Made by a program: the position numbers and the translations under genes
The notes under the pieces: model-generated
The model's database searches: none
What the model saw: only the letters and a program-made list of their open reading frames with translations
Told to the model about the DNA's origin: nothing
NCBI RefSeq assembly: GCF_000327385.1
Contig: NW_008707225.1
Span: 562,482-626,481, forward strand
Direction: 5' to 3'
Length of the DNA: 64,000 nt
Source of the DNA: Lottia gigantea
Lineage: Eukaryota; Mollusca; Gastropoda; Lottiidae
Part shown: positions 11,675 to 25,400 of the stretch, piece after piece
Position numbering within the stretch: the stretch's first letter is position 1
Layout: each line of letters begins with the position of its first letter

Positions 11675-13013
11675 ATTAAATCTAATTAAAATGCTATGTT
11701 TAAGTCTTTGTTTTCCTGGATTGAAATGATCAGTTTGTACCTATTAAATTTATTAGTAATGGGTAATTGAATACTGATCATCACTTTACTATAAAACAGG
11801 TTTATTAAATTGTAAATGTAATATTAAAGTCTGATTCTACATTGGACCTGAAGCGCTTCTGAATTAGGTGATTTTGCCTCAGCATTTGACACAAGCACCT
11901 CGCATTTTACCAGATCCTTTCCTTTGATGGAGCTGAAATTCAGCTGTAAGTCCAGATTCAAAGCCCGCTTAACGTTCAACTGCTTCAACAATTACAGAAT
12001 TAAAATTTGACTTTCAGTTCTTAAGTTGTGCGATGCTGATTCATAGCAAGTAACAACAATCTCCTCTCTACAACTGCTACCAATACTTTTTTATAGACAG
12101 ACAAGAAGTAATTGATGAATTTTTTTAATTCTTACAAACTTAAATATACAGTATATATATACCGTGGTTCTACACAGCCAAAACTTGTACAAAATATAAA
12201 CAAGGTTTATTTCCATATCTTGGAACTAAGTAAATGTCATTAATAAATATATATATGAAGAACAAACACTGTAACAAAACAAATAAACAAACCTCAGAAA
12301 GACATAACAAGATTTCGATATTTTCAGATGTAAACAAAGGATTATTGTCAATAATCGCAAACAATTTTTGCTATTAGTAACGTCATCAAAATTCTTAGTT
12401 TTAGTGGAATTAAAGGAAGCACATATATCTGATCGAAAAATTGGAATGGTGTAAATTGATGCTTTTAGTGTCCCCGATACACATATAATATTTAAAAATT
12501 CTCTTTAAGAAGTACCTCAAAATACAGTTCTATTAGTGCTTACGTTTGAAAACATTTCCAAATAAGCATACATACAATTAACTGATAAAATAATGAAGTA
12601 TATGAATAACAAAATGACTAGAAGTATGATAGCAGTATGAATAACTGCACAATAATAAAAAATACAAGTGTTAGAGGAGATCATATTGTGGAAACCTTGG
12701 AAAGTCACCATATTCTCAAAAAGAGGTTTTATATAAAATGAATTAACATAATGATGGAATGACTTATTATGACAATGATTTGAAGAAATCTCATTTTAAC
12801 TTTCATCCATGTATAAAGATACTCATGTAACTTAAAACACGAAATCTTCAGAATCTCCTTGATATCATTATGGCAACAAATGTGCTTCACATTTGGTTAT
12901 TTTACTTTTCAAAGAGAAAAAAAAAAATGAGGTTTAACGGAAATTATGGACGGAGGTCTAGAACTTGAAATGTGAGCATTTAAACATATAAGTTACTACC
13001 AGTAGTTACTGTA
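11675..13013. other. Convergent 3' flanks, no gene seen
   Basis: This lies between the stops of the zinc-finger gene (+) and TDRD9 (-). It is AT-rich with several TA-rich simple stretches (about 12.13-12.26 kb). Presumably it contains both 3' UTRs, but I could not fix a poly(A) site for either. Confidence 0.5.
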
Positions 13014-16000
13014 CTAGTTACCATACATACTGTAAAGTTTTTGTTCACGATTTGTATGGGCTTGTGTTTGTAAATGTAGAGCAAGAAGTTGAGGTGTCTG
13101 ACAAGTTACGTTACATAACTGGCATTTTATTGGTTCACGTCTATGGCTGAAAAGAGAAAAAAATATGTAATTCTCTGCTAGCTTCTTGTTCAGAAGATTT
13201 GGTACTTGAAATACGTCAATGACAATTATAATCAAATTGTTGAAAGGAATATTTATATATCTTGTTTAATAAGCTTTAAAAGACAGAATACTAGACAAAC
13301 TGGATAGCATTTTTCTGGAAAAAATTAAACCCAGATCATATTACATTAAAAGTGAAAAATTCAAAATTTTCAGGCTATTAGTTACTAAATCCTATTTTAA
13401 CATAACAACTATTACATTAATTATTTTAGCCTACCTTCTAGAGAATTCATATAAAACTTCTAAATGTTTCTTAAGTTCATCAGATTCTCTTGTTTCCTCT
13501 TCTATTAAAACAATACCACTGTGTGGATTCAACATGGAGTAATCTTCATCTATAGGTAAGTCATGAGACAAAATATTGGCTTCATCAACCTGAAATAATT
13601 ATAATGATTGCCAAGGCTGTAACGATTATGTAAGTTGAGATTTGATTCACTAACAGTGAAAAATATATCAAAAAATCAAATTATGACACCATTTCTTATA
13701 TACAGAGGAATTCTTTATCATTTATTATTAAAAGGAGGCTGATAAATAATCTTGTTGATATTTTGCGATTATTTTATCAGACACAATGCACTGATAAGAT
13801 GAAAGAATCTTATTGATTCATCCGTTTTTTACTTTATTACTATTCATTTTTATAAAGTAGACAGCTTGTTTTTATGTTTGAAAGGGACATCTGTGTTTGA
13901 CTATAAGTATAACAATGATTGGGAATCTACCTTTACAAACATCTATAAAACATGAAATTCTATAGCATTATCTTATATTGATATGTAAATTTATTATGTA
14001 TTGTATTGCTTTCTTGCCTTCCTTATTTTTACCATGAAATTCCTCCTGTGGTTTCAGTGCATTATTGTGGATTACTTACCATGTTCCAGGAATAAGCTCT
14101 TTCATAATCATATGGTTCCATTGGTTCCCTTCTTTTCTGTATCAACCTAGGGATAAGATAAGGAAGTTAATTACCACAGTACCTAAAACTCTTTCACATT
14201 TCAAGATATTCTCTTTCAAATTACAAAGACAGATTAGATGTATGCAAAGTGGAAACGTACTTTGTTTAATGCCTACTTTTCAGTCAATAGTCAAAAATGT
14301 AATGGCAATCTTCTTAGCTTTAAAGTTATTGGTTGAAAGTGAGAGCAAGAGTCAAAAGGTAATCTAAGTTTCTCTAGTAAAAATATCATTCAAGATTTAG
14401 GAATTTGATTGTGGTGATAAAAAGTACTGCTTACTGAATCATATTTTCTCTAGCTTTTTTCTGTAATCTAAATACAGCATCAGGTCCCCATCCGGCTACA
14501 GTTGACTGATTACCAATTGCTAAATTAATGGCCATTCTTATACCATTGATCTACAACACAACATATTTTATATTTATTCACTCTGAAATATATCTTTTAT
14601 ATATGTATATTGATTTTAATGCCAAAAGATTTCTCAATGCTTTCTCAAAATCTACATTCTCATTTGGTTTGTAAAAACTGCATAGATGGAAATTTAATTC
14701 AAAATCATCTATTTGTACCATTCAAATTTTCTGTCAGTCTTGCAATTCCCCTAAATAAAGCTTTTTTTTGGCTTTTTACATCGCTACATTGCTACAGATA
14801 AAATATTCATTTGCATTAAGAATTTCTATAATAACAGGAACCACAGACAACTGACGTTATTAGAATGATGCAAATAGATGACACAATTAGCCCCAATACA
14901 CATAAAAAGCATAGAAAACATCTTTACAGTGTGGAAAGAACAGTTTTGCAATAGTAGGGTTATGTTATGAAAATATTTTGATATAACATCTATTCACACA
15001 TCTTGGGTCCTTTTAAACCTTTTCAAACCATCATCATTGAACATTTTAGTTGAAAAAAAAAGTATCTGGCCTACCTTAGAGATATCATTAATATCAATTT
15101 TAGTATCAAATGTGAGTTCTATATCATGATCAGGTAATATAGCATAACCAGTGTGTGTATCATAACCTAAACCACATAGAGCACCAATATATCTTTCTCT
15201 TCTTTTATCAGTTCTACAATATATTAATAATATACTGACTATAAGATACATTTTCTTTGGGCTTTGAGGGCTGTATAGTGGAACAAAGATGTTTTTTATA
15301 CACATTCAGGTCGGTTTCCAAACTTTTCAATTCAAACTATAGGCCTACATGCCAGACTTCTATTGTGTTTATTACTTATAAAGCTATCTGAAAATTAAGT
15401 GGACAAGTTGTGTTCATGTTTTGCCTATGAGCTCATTCTGATAGAATGAGTGCTAACTGCAGTACAAATGCTTAAAGTGAGCTTTTTCTAAAACTGTTTG
15501 AAAGCAGGCACTGTACCATGAACATTTATTTTCATGCTAATATGGACTGAATCAATTTTAAAACCAGAATCATAACTTAGACAAAATTTCAAGTTCAGAT
15601 CATTACAACTCCTGTTAACAACAAAACAATAACAAGTTGAAATCCAACTTTCAATGTGCAAACAATTAAACCTACCTTAATTCTGCTACTGGAGTAAATA
15701 ATAATGTAATTAAAGCAGGTAAACCATCTATTAAAGGCATGATAGTTGTATCTCTAGCTATCATCTTGTTACCAGATGGATCCAAACCAACAAATGAAGC
15801 CACCATCATCCTAGATTGTTTATTTTGAGGTTCATCATCTATAGCAACAGAGTTGACACTGTCTTGATCTATTCTTGATACCCTATACAATAGAAAAATC
15901 AGCCATGCATTAATGCGAGTTTTGAATTTCAGTGCAAACCACATGACAGAACAACCATAAATAAGTCTCTTACCTTAATCTACCCAGTGAAGTCATATTT

Positions 16001-16473
16001 GCAAAAGCCATTTCTAGTGGACTGTGTGGTCCTACAAGACGAATCTAAAAAAAGACAAAAAAATGGAATAATGATGAAGCAAATATGGAAGGAAAACTTA
16101 TCCCAGCCAATTCAATAACAACTGCTTGCTAAAGGATAGTAAATTTAAGTTAAAACTACCATCAGTTCAGTTTGGTTCAACTGATTCCAATTAGCCTATT
16201 GAAAGGATTAACACTTAATTCATGCTTTCTCTTAAGAATAAATATCTGACTTGAGACAATATTTGAAAATGTAGCCATTAGTGTAGTTAATAAACAAATT
16301 CTCAATCTTTAAACAGATGTATTTAGATCACTAACCCTTTTTCCCCGTTTTCTGATATTTTTATCTGTATTAAGTTGAATTGATAGAAAGCCCTGTTTAG
16401 CTGCTATATCTTGATCTAATGTTGTATTAGTAGATAATTGTATTCTTTCTAATTCTCTGGCATCATGATTTTG
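13014..16473 (-). CDS. TDRD9 exons 30-37: C-terminal domain and zinc finger
   Basis: Exons: 16473-16336, 16044-15974, 15882-15676, 15213-15075, 14550-14435, 14146-14080, 13589-13435, 13146-13014. Exons 31-35 encode the conserved C-terminal TDRD9 region (GPHSPLEM, IMPLIDGLPALITLLFTPVAELR-like, ALCGLGYDTHTGYAILPDHD, EPYDYERAYSWN). The human protein ends soon after the last of these. Here two further exons add about 95 residues: an acidic stretch, then a U1/ZFR-type C2H2 finger with C1435, C1438, H1451 and H1457, ending MYGN. Splice junctions are good, so I treat the finger as real. Confidence 0.88.
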
Positions 16474-19400
16474 CTGGAAAGAAGGAATTTCATGTTATAT
16501 AGTACAGGTACCTTTTGTGTATATCATTTACAGATCTGATTTCATTTCTAGAAAGTAAAGTTTATTACTAATTAGGACATATGAGCAATATAGCAGCTTT
16601 AATACATTCAAAACTAACCTTTGATAAATAAGATTCTTCAGCTTGGTCTGCAAATCCTCTTCGTATCAATTCTTGATTTATACTGTATTCAAAACCATTG
16701 GCTTGTTTTTCTATTAATTCTACTCTTATAGCATCTCTTACTACTGAGAATATCTGTAGAAAATGACCAGAATTATTGTTTATTCCTAAATTTCATAGTT
16801 TTCAAGCCACACCTAATATTTACGTTTTCATTACCACTCCTTTCTCCCTTTAATTTTTATATGCCCACATCGCTATATGTGGACGTATATTGTCGACACC
16901 ACTGTCCGTCTGTCCGTTAACATTTGCTTGTAAACGCTCTAAAAACTAGATTTTTTGATGGAATCAAATGAAATTCGGTATGTGTATACATATTCATAAA
17001 ACGAAGATCAAGTTTGAATTTGAGCTATTTTCGACTGTTAGAAGCAGAGTTATTGCCCTTGCCCCAAAATCTTAAATATGCTATTACTCTCTTAGTTTTC
17101 AACCGATTATCACGAAACTTAAAACGGATGTTTCCTTTTTACCATCCGCATGCCGTGGTGGCCGTATATGGCTGTGGTCCACTATCTTTTGATAAACTGT
17201 AGTTTGTCACATAATGATATAGCGTATCAATACATATCAAGGCAAATCAATGTAGCGCAGTTGTTAAGTAAAGATTTGTGACAATAAAATAACCACACAT
17301 AATAATGAAATGAAATCTGAATAATAACCTGAGCAAACATATTTCTACCAAGAACTTTCTCTCTGAATTTATTATTAGCTTCTCTACTCCATACTCCATC
17401 TGGACATTTAACAGCAGACGGCCGAATTCCACTTAAAAAACACTCCACTGCCTAGAACAATAACATCAAAACAGAATAGAAATCTTCATATTTAACTGGA
17501 CTAACCACATAAGTAGGCTCAACAGTAAGAGCCAGGTCTTTTTGAGGTGAAACTTTCACATAGAGACAGAGTTAAAAAAAAAAAGTTCACCATTTTCCTG
17601 ATAATTAACAAATGACGTCAAGCTATTCGCAAACTAGCTTAGTTTACTGGAAGTATACATTTAGAGGATGTGTATATAAATTTATCAAACTAAAATCTTA
17701 TTTATTGTGTTATATTCTCACCTGAAATGGAACGCTTAAAAATGCATCTGGTAAAACCCTTAATAAAGCTCTTGGTGTTATTTGAGTATTACCATAGTCA
17801 ACAAAAAATACCTAGAAATACATTGATTGAAAACATGGCTACCAGCTACATAAATAATTGTCCATAGTTGATGTTACATATTGCTATATAAATAGATGCA
17901 TATTAGTTAGTGCTTGTTTATAAATAAGCATATCCTCCATGTTTTGGTCTTTACTGCATTGGTGTCTATTTCAGCAAAAACTGTTTCCGCATTTGGCATT
18001 TTCTTTAACAAATTCCCTCACATTTGAGTCGTTTTATGTTCATGCCTAGAAAACAAATCTTAATCAAGAGTCTGTTTTGAGATATGCAGGAAAAATCAAG
18101 CCTGCTGACACAAAAAGCACATATTAAATGACATACCTGAACTTTAGTTTTATGACCTGTTGGATCACTTTGATTATCTATAGATTCTATACGTCCACGA
18201 TAATATGCTACAGAATCGTTCTCTTTGAACGGTGCTGCACAATACATTCCTGGTTTTAATAATCCTGTTAGAGGCTAAAACACATAATATATATATTATA
18301 TCATTTCTGTGTCATTCAATTACATTATAGTATATCTATGTTACATAAGTCAAAGGACTCAGATGAAATGACCGTTCTACTATTCTGCTCCTGATCAGGG
18401 GTAGTGAAAAGGAATGTACAGTGCAATGAGTTGAAAACTACAAGGATTTTTCTTCGATTTCTGACTATCAATAGATCTTTGAAAACTATTGCAACATAAA
18501 GTCTTAATATAAAAATCTAAAAACAAAGCCATGGATAGCAGAAGTCTAATCTAGTCAAAGAATTAGAGTTGATTCAAGCTAGTAATTAAATAATAAATAA
18601 ATACTCACTTCTAAATTCTGTCCATTATTAACATTTAAAGAATCTTGTATATATTTTAATTCTTGAAATCTTTGAGAATTTACATACTGAATCCAAAAGT
18701 GACCACATTCTATAACCTTTAAATATCAAATAGAATAGATTTCAATCGAAATGTATATATGTAGTTTACTTCGATTACAATCAAAATATCTATGATTAGT
18801 CTGGACAAAGCATGTCTGCAAACAATCATCAAATATTTATCAACCTGATATTCATTATCTATGAATTCTAAAATCAAATGCTTTATTAAAGAAATCTTTC
18901 TCAACTAATTTCTGGGAAATATGGAATATTTGGGTAAAAGAGTTTTTAGCTGTATTAGCATAACCAAGATACAACAGGACAAAATTCAAGCGTACTCAAT
19001 TTTAAGAAATATTTTCTATGATCAAAATATGACATGAAACACTTTCATCTGCATTTATCTTACACTTACCTCAGTAACACACATAGTACAGAATAACTCT
19101 TCAGGTCCTGGTGGAGGGACAACTAGTGAATCTGTTTGTATTTGTTCACCAAAAACACTTTCTGATGCCATAACTCTACAATAACAGAGAAGAAAAAGGA
19201 AAATGAATTAATAATTTTCTTATCCAAACAGTTCTGTATTTTAAATGAAAATTTAAAAAAAAATTGACGAAATAGAAATTTTAGCCTTCAAATAATCATG
19301 AAACAAAAGGAATCTACCTAATTGATATCTTTAAAGCTTTTTCAATTATTATTATTATTATCAAATATTGACATAATTTCAAGTAATGCCTATTCGCTAG

Positions 19401-22400
19401 ATTATATTAATTCATATTAGCTAATTTTTGTCACTAAATGCTACATACGACAGGAAATCCACTCCATCACATGCCTGGCCACATTATTTCAAGGCCTATA
19501 TCTATAAATAACTACATGTACCTGTTTGTGCGAAGTCTACCATCTTCAATAGCATCATCTTTAGCATCTTGTAACTGTTTCATTAATAATTGAGCATCAT
19601 CTCTATTATAAACTTCTACTTCTATAGGTATTCTTAATAATCTTAAATATCAAATAGATGTACATTACAACAACTATTTAATTGTGGTCCATTAATTATA
19701 TATCAGAGTTTTTCAACCTGTTCTTCTGATTACCCATTACATTCTTACTATTTCATGATGATCCCTGCAATCTTTTTCAGAACATTTTATGCTAGACTAT
19801 GAAGGCCCACATCATTTCACAAAAATTTCAACATTGCCCCCAGTTTGAAAACTTCTGTTATATATGTTTAAAATTTATTGTGGAACATAGCTCCAGCTAT
19901 TTGAAATTAAGCTGCCATTAAGACAAAAATATTCCTTATTGAAATGTTAATCAAACTGTATCTAAATAGCTTCTTCAGTATCATACATTTCTATGATGAT
20001 TAACAGTAAATTTCAAATTGTCAAGCCTTTTTTCACAGCTGATGTAACAAAAAACCCAAATCAAACAAACCTTAATTTAATTGCCATGTAAACAGCTTGA
20101 TGTACTTTATGTTCATATCTTGTATTATTCTTCCATGGAAACTGAATGAAAGCTCTGAAAATGACTTGAGAATTAGTTAAGAGAATCGGTTGCTTTGAAA
20201 GCACTAAAGTGTCAAAATGTAACAAAATATCCGGAAATAAGTAAATAAATATTTGAATAATTTATAGAACAGTTATAATTTACATGGGCCTCATTTTTCA
20301 AAACTAATAAATAACACACAAAAAAAAATTCATTAATCTAATTGAATAATGCAAATAAATCTAAAATATCATTTTAGTGATTGACCAATCATATTTTTAC
20401 GATATCGGACCTGTAACAGTCAAACAAACTGTCATTAAAATATTTTTTTAAGTACACTTACTTTGTTTCTTCAAAACTAATGACAAGTGGTGGACCAGAA
20501 TAGCACCATCTAAATGTATGTTCTAATTTCTCTCTATATAACATCCCTTGATTAGCAGGTAAACCTTTTAACTGTGAAAATTAATAAGAGAAAGTTAGAG
20601 AATTGAACTTTCTATCCCCACAAGGGGCTTGTCTTCAATAATTCTTCAATTTAACAATAACAATAATGTTCAAAATCTGTCCATTTTTTATTTCAAAAGA
20701 AAATTTCTTGTAAAATTAGTAAATATTTTTAAAAAAGCTATTAAATCTTCTATATAACTGTTTATTATATTTTATTATGAAGTAGCTTTCTTCAATATCA
20801 AATACTTTCATTCTTTTCATAAAACAGAGCTATTAAATATTTTTATCCCTTTCATAAATTATCGTAGCTTTCTTCAGTAAATTGTAATATTTTCATCCTT
20901 TTTGTAAAATAGCCATAAAATATTTTCATCATATTCATAATAAAATTTTCTTTGTGGCTTCTTAAAAATAGATATTTAATTTTAATTCTTTAAAAAAGCA
21001 AATAGTTTTTCATAAGTGGCTATTAATAATCAATAATTATTATTATTATGAAAGATACACTTACCATTACTGTATTCATGGGATCATTATTAGATAGTTG
21101 TTTTATAGCATCAATCTCATCTATTTCATTCTTAAGAAAATAATTAGGATAGAAAGAACCAGCTATAACTATCTGAAAACAGAAATCATATTATTTGATT
21201 ATACTTGTGTCTTTTACAAAATATATATCAACAGTTTATCAAAGCTCATAAAAATCTTGAAAGTCCTGATATTAGGGATATTTTAGAAAGGACATTTATT
21301 TCTAGGGAGAAGGAGCTCTTTTGAATTGAATTTCCAGGGGATAGCGCGAACGCAGTCCCCCACACTAAAAAATTACGTACTCGAGTCGCCCACATTTGGG
21401 GCGATCGCAGGGGTCAGCCAATCCGGTGTGCAATGGAAAGGCCTCACCCTGGGAGGACCGCCTTGCTGATCACGGTGCCTCCCGTACCAGGTAAGTATGC
21501 TTGATTCAGGTCCTTCTTAACGTCATAAATATAGCCAATTCATCTATTATATGGTTTACACAATTGAGAATGAATGGCTTTTAAAATCAATACTAGTATC
21601 ACAATTTTAGTTATTTTTTATACATTAGTACACATCATTCATGAATTTTTCGATATTTTATCTTTAAGAAAAGAATGTCTAATAACCTCCAAATTTGAAG
21701 AAAACCATAACAATATGAAGAAGTGTATCAGAAAACAAAGAAAACGTTAAGCAAGGGAGAGTATAGGAAGTCATGGAGTGGTTTAACCTAGATACACATC
21801 TATGATCAAACATATTGACAGTCGTGTGTGATAAGCAGACATCTTTTCACAAACTGTTACTACTATATTAAGAATACCCTGGGGATTTCAAGCTCTTTAC
21901 TCTTTGGCTAATAACTAACACAAATGTATTTGTTTTCAGTTAAAATGAATGTATGCAAGATATGTTATTTCAAATATGTAGTGAATAATCCAGGTTACTT
22001 TGACCTTTACACTATAAATAGCTATATAACTGTTACTAGCTTTGTACCTTGGCAAACAGTAGTCTAGGCTATTAATAGAAAGAATAGCTTCTATGAGATT
22101 TATTGTCTATGTATTTAACTCAATAAAGTGTTTGAAGTTTAATCTCTTTAATACAAACATAGATTTGTTACTTATATCATAGAAAAAAAAACTAGCCTTG
22201 ACCAGTAAGATAAAAATACTTTGAAATACGTTTTACAAGGTGGCTATAAAAACTGAGATGACTAAATGCAGAACCATAGATGTAATAGCCCCACCTATTG
22301 AAACCAAATCCCAACCAAAATATCTTAACATAGCACATTGCATTCCAAACCATAATCAATTCAACTCAGTATAACTATTCCCAAACTATGAATCCTTTAT

Positions 22401-25400
22401 TTCTAAATACATTCTAGATTACTGCGCCTTGTGTTTTTTTAAATACGAAAATAATCATAACTTTCAGTCTGAAATAGTGCTATGATTAATATGATGATAT
22501 ATCATTGACTACCTAAACGTCATAAACCAAAATTGATCAGCTCCGTTGCCAGGAATGAATTGGTGCAGGGGCTCAGATTTTGTACTAATTTTAAGAATTA
22601 AAGGTCCAGAAAACTTATTTCTAACAATTTTCATTTGCCAAAAACGTATCTAAATCTATATCTTTTTGTAGAAGAGTAGGACATAAAACAACATTTAATT
22701 TTCTATCTTGTGTTTTCAATATTTTCTTTTTCTATGAGTTTTAAGATGCTTTTTCTGTATTGTGCTTTCAATAATGTTTATCTATATTGTGCTTTCAATA
22801 ATGTTTTTCTATATTGTGCTTTCAATAATGTTTATCTATATTGTGCTTTCAATAATGTTTTTCTATATTGTGCTTTCAATAATGTTTTTCTAGATTGTGC
22901 TTTCAATAATGTTTTTCTAGATTGTGCTTTCAATAATGTTTTTCTATATTGTGCTTTCAATAATGTTTTTCTAGATTGTGCTTTCAATAATGTTTTTCTA
23001 TATTGTGCTTTCAATGTTTTTCTGTATTGTGCTTTCAATAATGTTTTTCTATATTGTGCTTTCAATAATGTTTTTCTATATTGTGCTTTCAATAATGTTT
23101 TTCTGTATTGTGCTTTCAATAATGTTTTTCTATATTGTGCTTTCAATGATGTTTTTCTATATTGTGCTTTCAATAATGTTTTTCTATATTGTGCTTTCAA
23201 TAATGTTTTTCTAGATTGTGCTTTCAATAATGTTTTTCTAGATTGTGCTTTCAATAATGTTTTTCTATATTGTGCTTTCAAAAATGTTTTTCTGTATTGT
23301 GCTTTCAATAATGTTTTTCTATATTGTGCTTTCAATGATGTTTTTTTTTCTATATTGTGCTTTCAATGATGTTTTTTTTTCTATATTGTGCTTTCAATGA
23401 TGTTTTTTCTATATTGAGCTTTCACTGATGTTTTTTCTATATTGTGCTTTCAATGATGTTTTTCTATATTGTGCTTTCAATGTTTTTCTATATTGTGCTT
23501 TCAATGATGTGTTCTATGTTGTGCTTTCAATGTTTTTCTATATTGTGCTTTCAATGATGTTTTTCTATATTGTGCTTTCAATGATGTTTTTCTATATTGT
23601 GCTTTCAATGTTTTTCTGTATTGTGCTTTCAATGATGTTTTTTCTATATTGTGCTTTCAATGATGTTTTTCTATATTGTGCTTTCAATGTTTTTCTATAT
23701 TGTGCTTTCAATGATGTGTTCTATGTTGTGCTTTCAATGTTTTTCTATATTGTGCTTTCAATGTTTTTCTATATTGTGCTTCAATGATGTTTTTCTATAT
23801 TGTGCTTTCAATAATGTTTTTCTATATTGTGCTTTCAATAATGTTTATCTATATTGTGCTTTCAATAATGTTTATCTAGATTGTGCTTTCAATATGTGTT
23901 TTCAGAATTGTTCCTATACTGTGCTCTCAATATAGTTTTACTGTATAGTTCTTTCAGTATTTTTTTTCTATGTGATGTGTTTTCCCATTTTTATTTCTAC
24001 CATGTGTTTTCCATTTCAATTTTAATTTATCACATTTTGAATATTTTTCATTCATTATTATCATTTCAATAATGTTTTTCTATATCACGTTTTCAAAAAA
24101 ATTCTATATTGTGTTATCAATATTTTTTTCATATATATTGTTTTAATAATTTATTTCTATATTATGTTTTCAATATTTTTTTCTTTTTTGTGTTTTCAAT
24201 ATTTTTCTTTTTTAGTATTTTTTTTATAATGTGTTTTCCAAATTGTTTTTCTACATTCTGTTTTCCATTTTATTTTTTACTATATCACGTTTTTAATATT
24301 TTTTATTCTATAGTATGTTTTAATATTTTTCTATATTGTGTTTTCAGTATTTTCTTTTGATATTGTGTTTTCAAAATTTTTTTTCAATATTGTGTTTTCC
24401 GTTTTTTTTTCTATAATATGCTTCTAATATTTTTTTTTATTATATCATGTTTCTAATATTTTTTTGTATATTGTATCTTGAAAATTCAAATATTTTTTTT
24501 TACTGTATGTGTTTTCAAAATTTTTCTACATTGTGTTTTCAATGTTTTTTTTTTACTATATTAGGTTTCTAAATTTTTTTTTCGATATCATGTTTTTTCT
24601 ACATTGTGTTTTCAATATTGTACTTTAATATTTTTTTCTATTTTGTGTTTTTATAGTTTTCTTCAACATTGCTTTATATCATATCTATGCCTCTATATAT
24701 GCAATGATTTCAATGTTACTCTTCTATAATGTGTTTTTAATATTTGTGGGACTTTGCTTTCAGCAAAGTCCCAGTTTGTTATCGAAATGTCAATTCTTTT
24801 TTTTTTTTTTCGAAATTTCCACAGGGCACACAGCCTAGGCTTCAATAGCTACATCTACATTTCTACATGTGTAAACCTTCTGCAGTGGCAACGTTGTTAA
24901 TGAATATGAATTGGAACATTTTTGCAAACCGTAAGTGCCACAGTGCAACATATGCAAAAACTCATAAATTGGCTCTGGAAGGCGCATTTTTGCATCGGTT
25001 TTCTTCGGGTTTTCTTTTTTAAAATCTGGCTGTAATTTCTGATTAGATAGCACTTGAAAAATTACGAAATTCAAAAATTTGTTTGTTTTTGCATCGATTG
25101 ATCTGAAATTTAAAATGCAAAGAGACATCAATAAAGTCAATGATATGTCAGAGTTTTGACGTCACTTCCGGTTTTGAAGGTGGAATCAATTGAAAGTACA
25201 ATCTACTTCCAATCGAATAACTTCCAGTGTAAATGAAATAGGTCAACGGAATTTATGCAAGTCGTAAGTAAATGCTAATACAAAAAAACGAAGAAAAAAT
25301 CCAGACTGGAAGTGATACTTTGGCCGCCATCTTGATTTTCTAATTTTTCTTAAAATCGAAATAAGTCCTTAGGGATAAACTAAATCTGCATAAATTTGGT

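Noticed and set aside
22710-23369. Long plus- and minus-strand open frames across the 27-bp array
   Set aside because: Both strands and several frames are open only because the unit is 27 bp without stops; the repeat is intronic to TDRD9 and its length changes break every frame.
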